A stretch of DNA of 15,692 nucleotides from Methylobacterium sp. (GTDB lineage Bacteria; Pseudomonadota; Alphaproteobacteria; Rhizobiales; Beijerinckiaceae): positions 1 through 15,692 of the forward strand of contig JAJKJG010000368.1 in NCBI GenBank assembly GCA_021154065.1. The letters run 5' to 3'. Below the pieces are notes generated by a model. It worked only from the letters and a program-made list of their open reading frames with translations. It had not been told where the DNA came from and searched no databases. The position numbers and the translations under genes were made by a program. Below are positions 14,787 through 15,692 of the stretch, piece by piece (position 1 is the stretch's first letter; every line of letters starts with the position of its first letter).

Positions 14787-15482
14787 GTGCATTCGGCAGC
14801 TCCGAAACTGAAGATCGCGCCGCTCGAGACGACGGTGAGCCTGCGCACGCTCGCCTACGAGGCGATCAAGAAGGCGATTATGGAGATGGACATCTACGGG
14901 CATCCGTACGAGATCCGCCTCGACGAGCGCCAGCTGTCGCAGGATCTCGGCGTCAGCCGTACCCCGATCCGCGAGGCGCTGACCCTCCTCGAGCAGGAGG
15001 GCTTCGTCCGTTCGATGCCGCGGCGCGGCATCTTCGTCGTGCGCAAGTCGAAGCGGGAGATCATCGACCTGATCCTCGTCTGGGCGGCGCTCGAGAGCAT
15101 GGCGGCAAGGCTCGCCGCCGAGCGGGCCGGGTCCGAGGATATCGCCGGCCTGCGGCATGTCTTCGACGAGTTCCAGACCGAGAAACCAGAAGAGCATCCG
15201 GACGAGTACTCGCAGGCGAACATCAAGTTTCACCAGACCATCATCCGGCTCGGCGGCTGCGGGCTGATCGAGGAGATGACCGAGAACCTGTTCATCCACA
15301 TGCGAGCGATCCGCGCCGTGTCGATGCGCCAGCAGGACCGCGCCAGGCGCTCGATCGAGGACCACATGCAGATCATCGCGGCGCTCGAGGCCCGCGACGT
15401 CGAACGCGCCGAGCGCCTCGTCCGCGAGCATACGCTCGGCCTTGCCGCGCATGTCGAGAAGTACGGGGAGTTCTTGGATTAG
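14787..15482 (+). CDS. GntR family transcriptional regulator with FCD ligand domain
   Basis: From GTG 14787 the product has 231 residues. The N-terminal winged helix is clear: LRTLAYEAIKKAIMEMDIYG, DERQLSQDLGVSRTPIREAL (recognition helix region) and LEQEGFVRSMPRRGIFV. The helical FCD domain follows, with metal/ligand positions in FDEFQ, KFHQTIIRLGG and DHMQIIAALEARDVERAERLVREH, where the histidines would hold a divalent metal. GGGGG (14777-14781) is five bases from the GTG. An ATG at 14724 would add 21 residues, but those codons use A/T third positions unlike the rest and fall in a palindromic operator-like block. FCD regulators sense carboxylates, sugar acids or similar metabolites, which fits the neighbouring TTT binding protein. 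It probably represses tctC and itself. Confidence 0.92.
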   Translation: MHSAAPKLKIAPLETTVSLRTLAYEAIKKAIMEMDIYGHPYEIRLDERQLSQDLGVSRTPIREALTLLEQEGFVRSMPRRGIFVVRKSKREIIDLILVWAALESMAARLAAERAGSEDIAGLRHVFDEFQTEKPEEHPDEYSQANIKFHQTIIRLGGCGLIEEMTENLFIHMRAIRAVSMRQQDRARRSIEDHMQIIAALEARDVERAERLVREHTLGLAAHVEKYGEFLD

Positions 15483-15490
15483 GGCGCCCA

Positions 15491-15612
15491 CCTCTCCCGC
15501 AGGGAGAGGTCGAGACGGCGTCAGCTGTCCGGGTGAGGGCTTACGCTCTCACCGTTTGGACCGTAACCCCTCACCCGGTCCGCTTCGCGGACTCGACCTC
15601 TCCCTCCGGAGA
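15491..15612. repeat. BIME-like intergenic inverted repeat after the GntR gene
   Basis: CCTCTCCC-GCA-GGGAGAGG (15491-15509) is a perfect hairpin directly after the GntR stop. In addition GGGAGAGGTCGAG (15502-15514) is inverted at 15592-15604, and CCGGGTGAGGG (15529-15539) is inverted at 15568-15578, giving a long cruciform with an unpaired middle. Elements of this kind (GGGAGAGGTCGAG and CCGGGTGAGGG motifs) are scattered between genes in many high-GC proteobacteria. It may end gntR transcription. The remaining bases 15613-15692 show no gene or motif I can name. Confidence 0.7.
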
Positions 15613-15692
15613 CCTCTGCGAAACGGCTTGGGTTCGACTGCGGGAGATGATTGGAGCGCGGTTGGGTCGAGGACCGAACCGGAGCTTGGCTC

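Noticed and set aside
15491..15612. CRISPR-like or phage attachment structure at the right end
   Set aside because: The repeats are inverted, not direct with unique spacers, and no tRNA or integrase is near; it fits a dispersed intergenic repeat.

Overview
The window is about 69% GC by eye, with dense GC-rich third codon positions, and carries gene families typical of Alphaproteobacteria: a PleC/DivJ/PdhS-type histidine kinase, a TIGR02281 aspartic protease, a DUF1289 protein and a caspase-fold protein with a proline-rich tail. It also has a dispersed intergenic repeat that I associate with Hyphomicrobiales (Rhizobiales). I infer a hyphomicrobial chromosome but cannot name a genus.

Layout. 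1-567: 3' end of an amino-acid-type periplasmic binding protein. 694-1560: a 3-hydroxyisobutyrate-dehydrogenase-family reductase. 1605-4109 (minus): a secreted caspase-fold protein whose catalytic Cys position is Ala, with a tail of roughly 480 residues rich in Pro, Ala and Gly. 4210-6185 (minus): a tight run of glutathione S-transferase, metallo-beta-lactamase-fold hydrolase and a uracil-DNA-glycosylase-family protein. 6186-6522: a 337-base gap that is not empty. It holds a minus-strand hairpin terminator, a candidate CU-rich small RNA ending at it, and two perfect 8-2-8 palindromes. 6523-8052: membrane histidine kinase. 8050-8149: terminator hairpin plus a REP-like repeat, separating the kinase from convergent cobT. 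8150-10099: cobT and cobS/cobV, divergent across 75 bases, encoding two late steps of cobalamin nucleotide-loop assembly. 10127-11013: DUF1289 protein and membrane-anchored aspartic protease, overlapping by TGATG. 11086-12096: quinone oxidoreductase. 12144-12563: unrecognised 139-residue protein.

12605-14652 is a decaying region. A CBS-BON gene is split over three reading frames. A tripartite tricarboxylate transporter (TTT) locus keeps its TctC binding protein, but TctC reads through its usual end, TctB carries a frameshift, and no TctA permease follows. The GntR/FCD regulator at 14787-15482 probably controlled this locus: a 19-base block with 13 matches lies upstream of both tctC and the regulator gene. 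The window ends in a second, BIME-like inverted repeat.

Most genes are ordinary. The points that deserve a second look are the pseudo-caspase, the candidate sRNA, the shared regulator site and the collapse of the TTT and CBS-BON genes. I did not find a clearly new multi-gene system.
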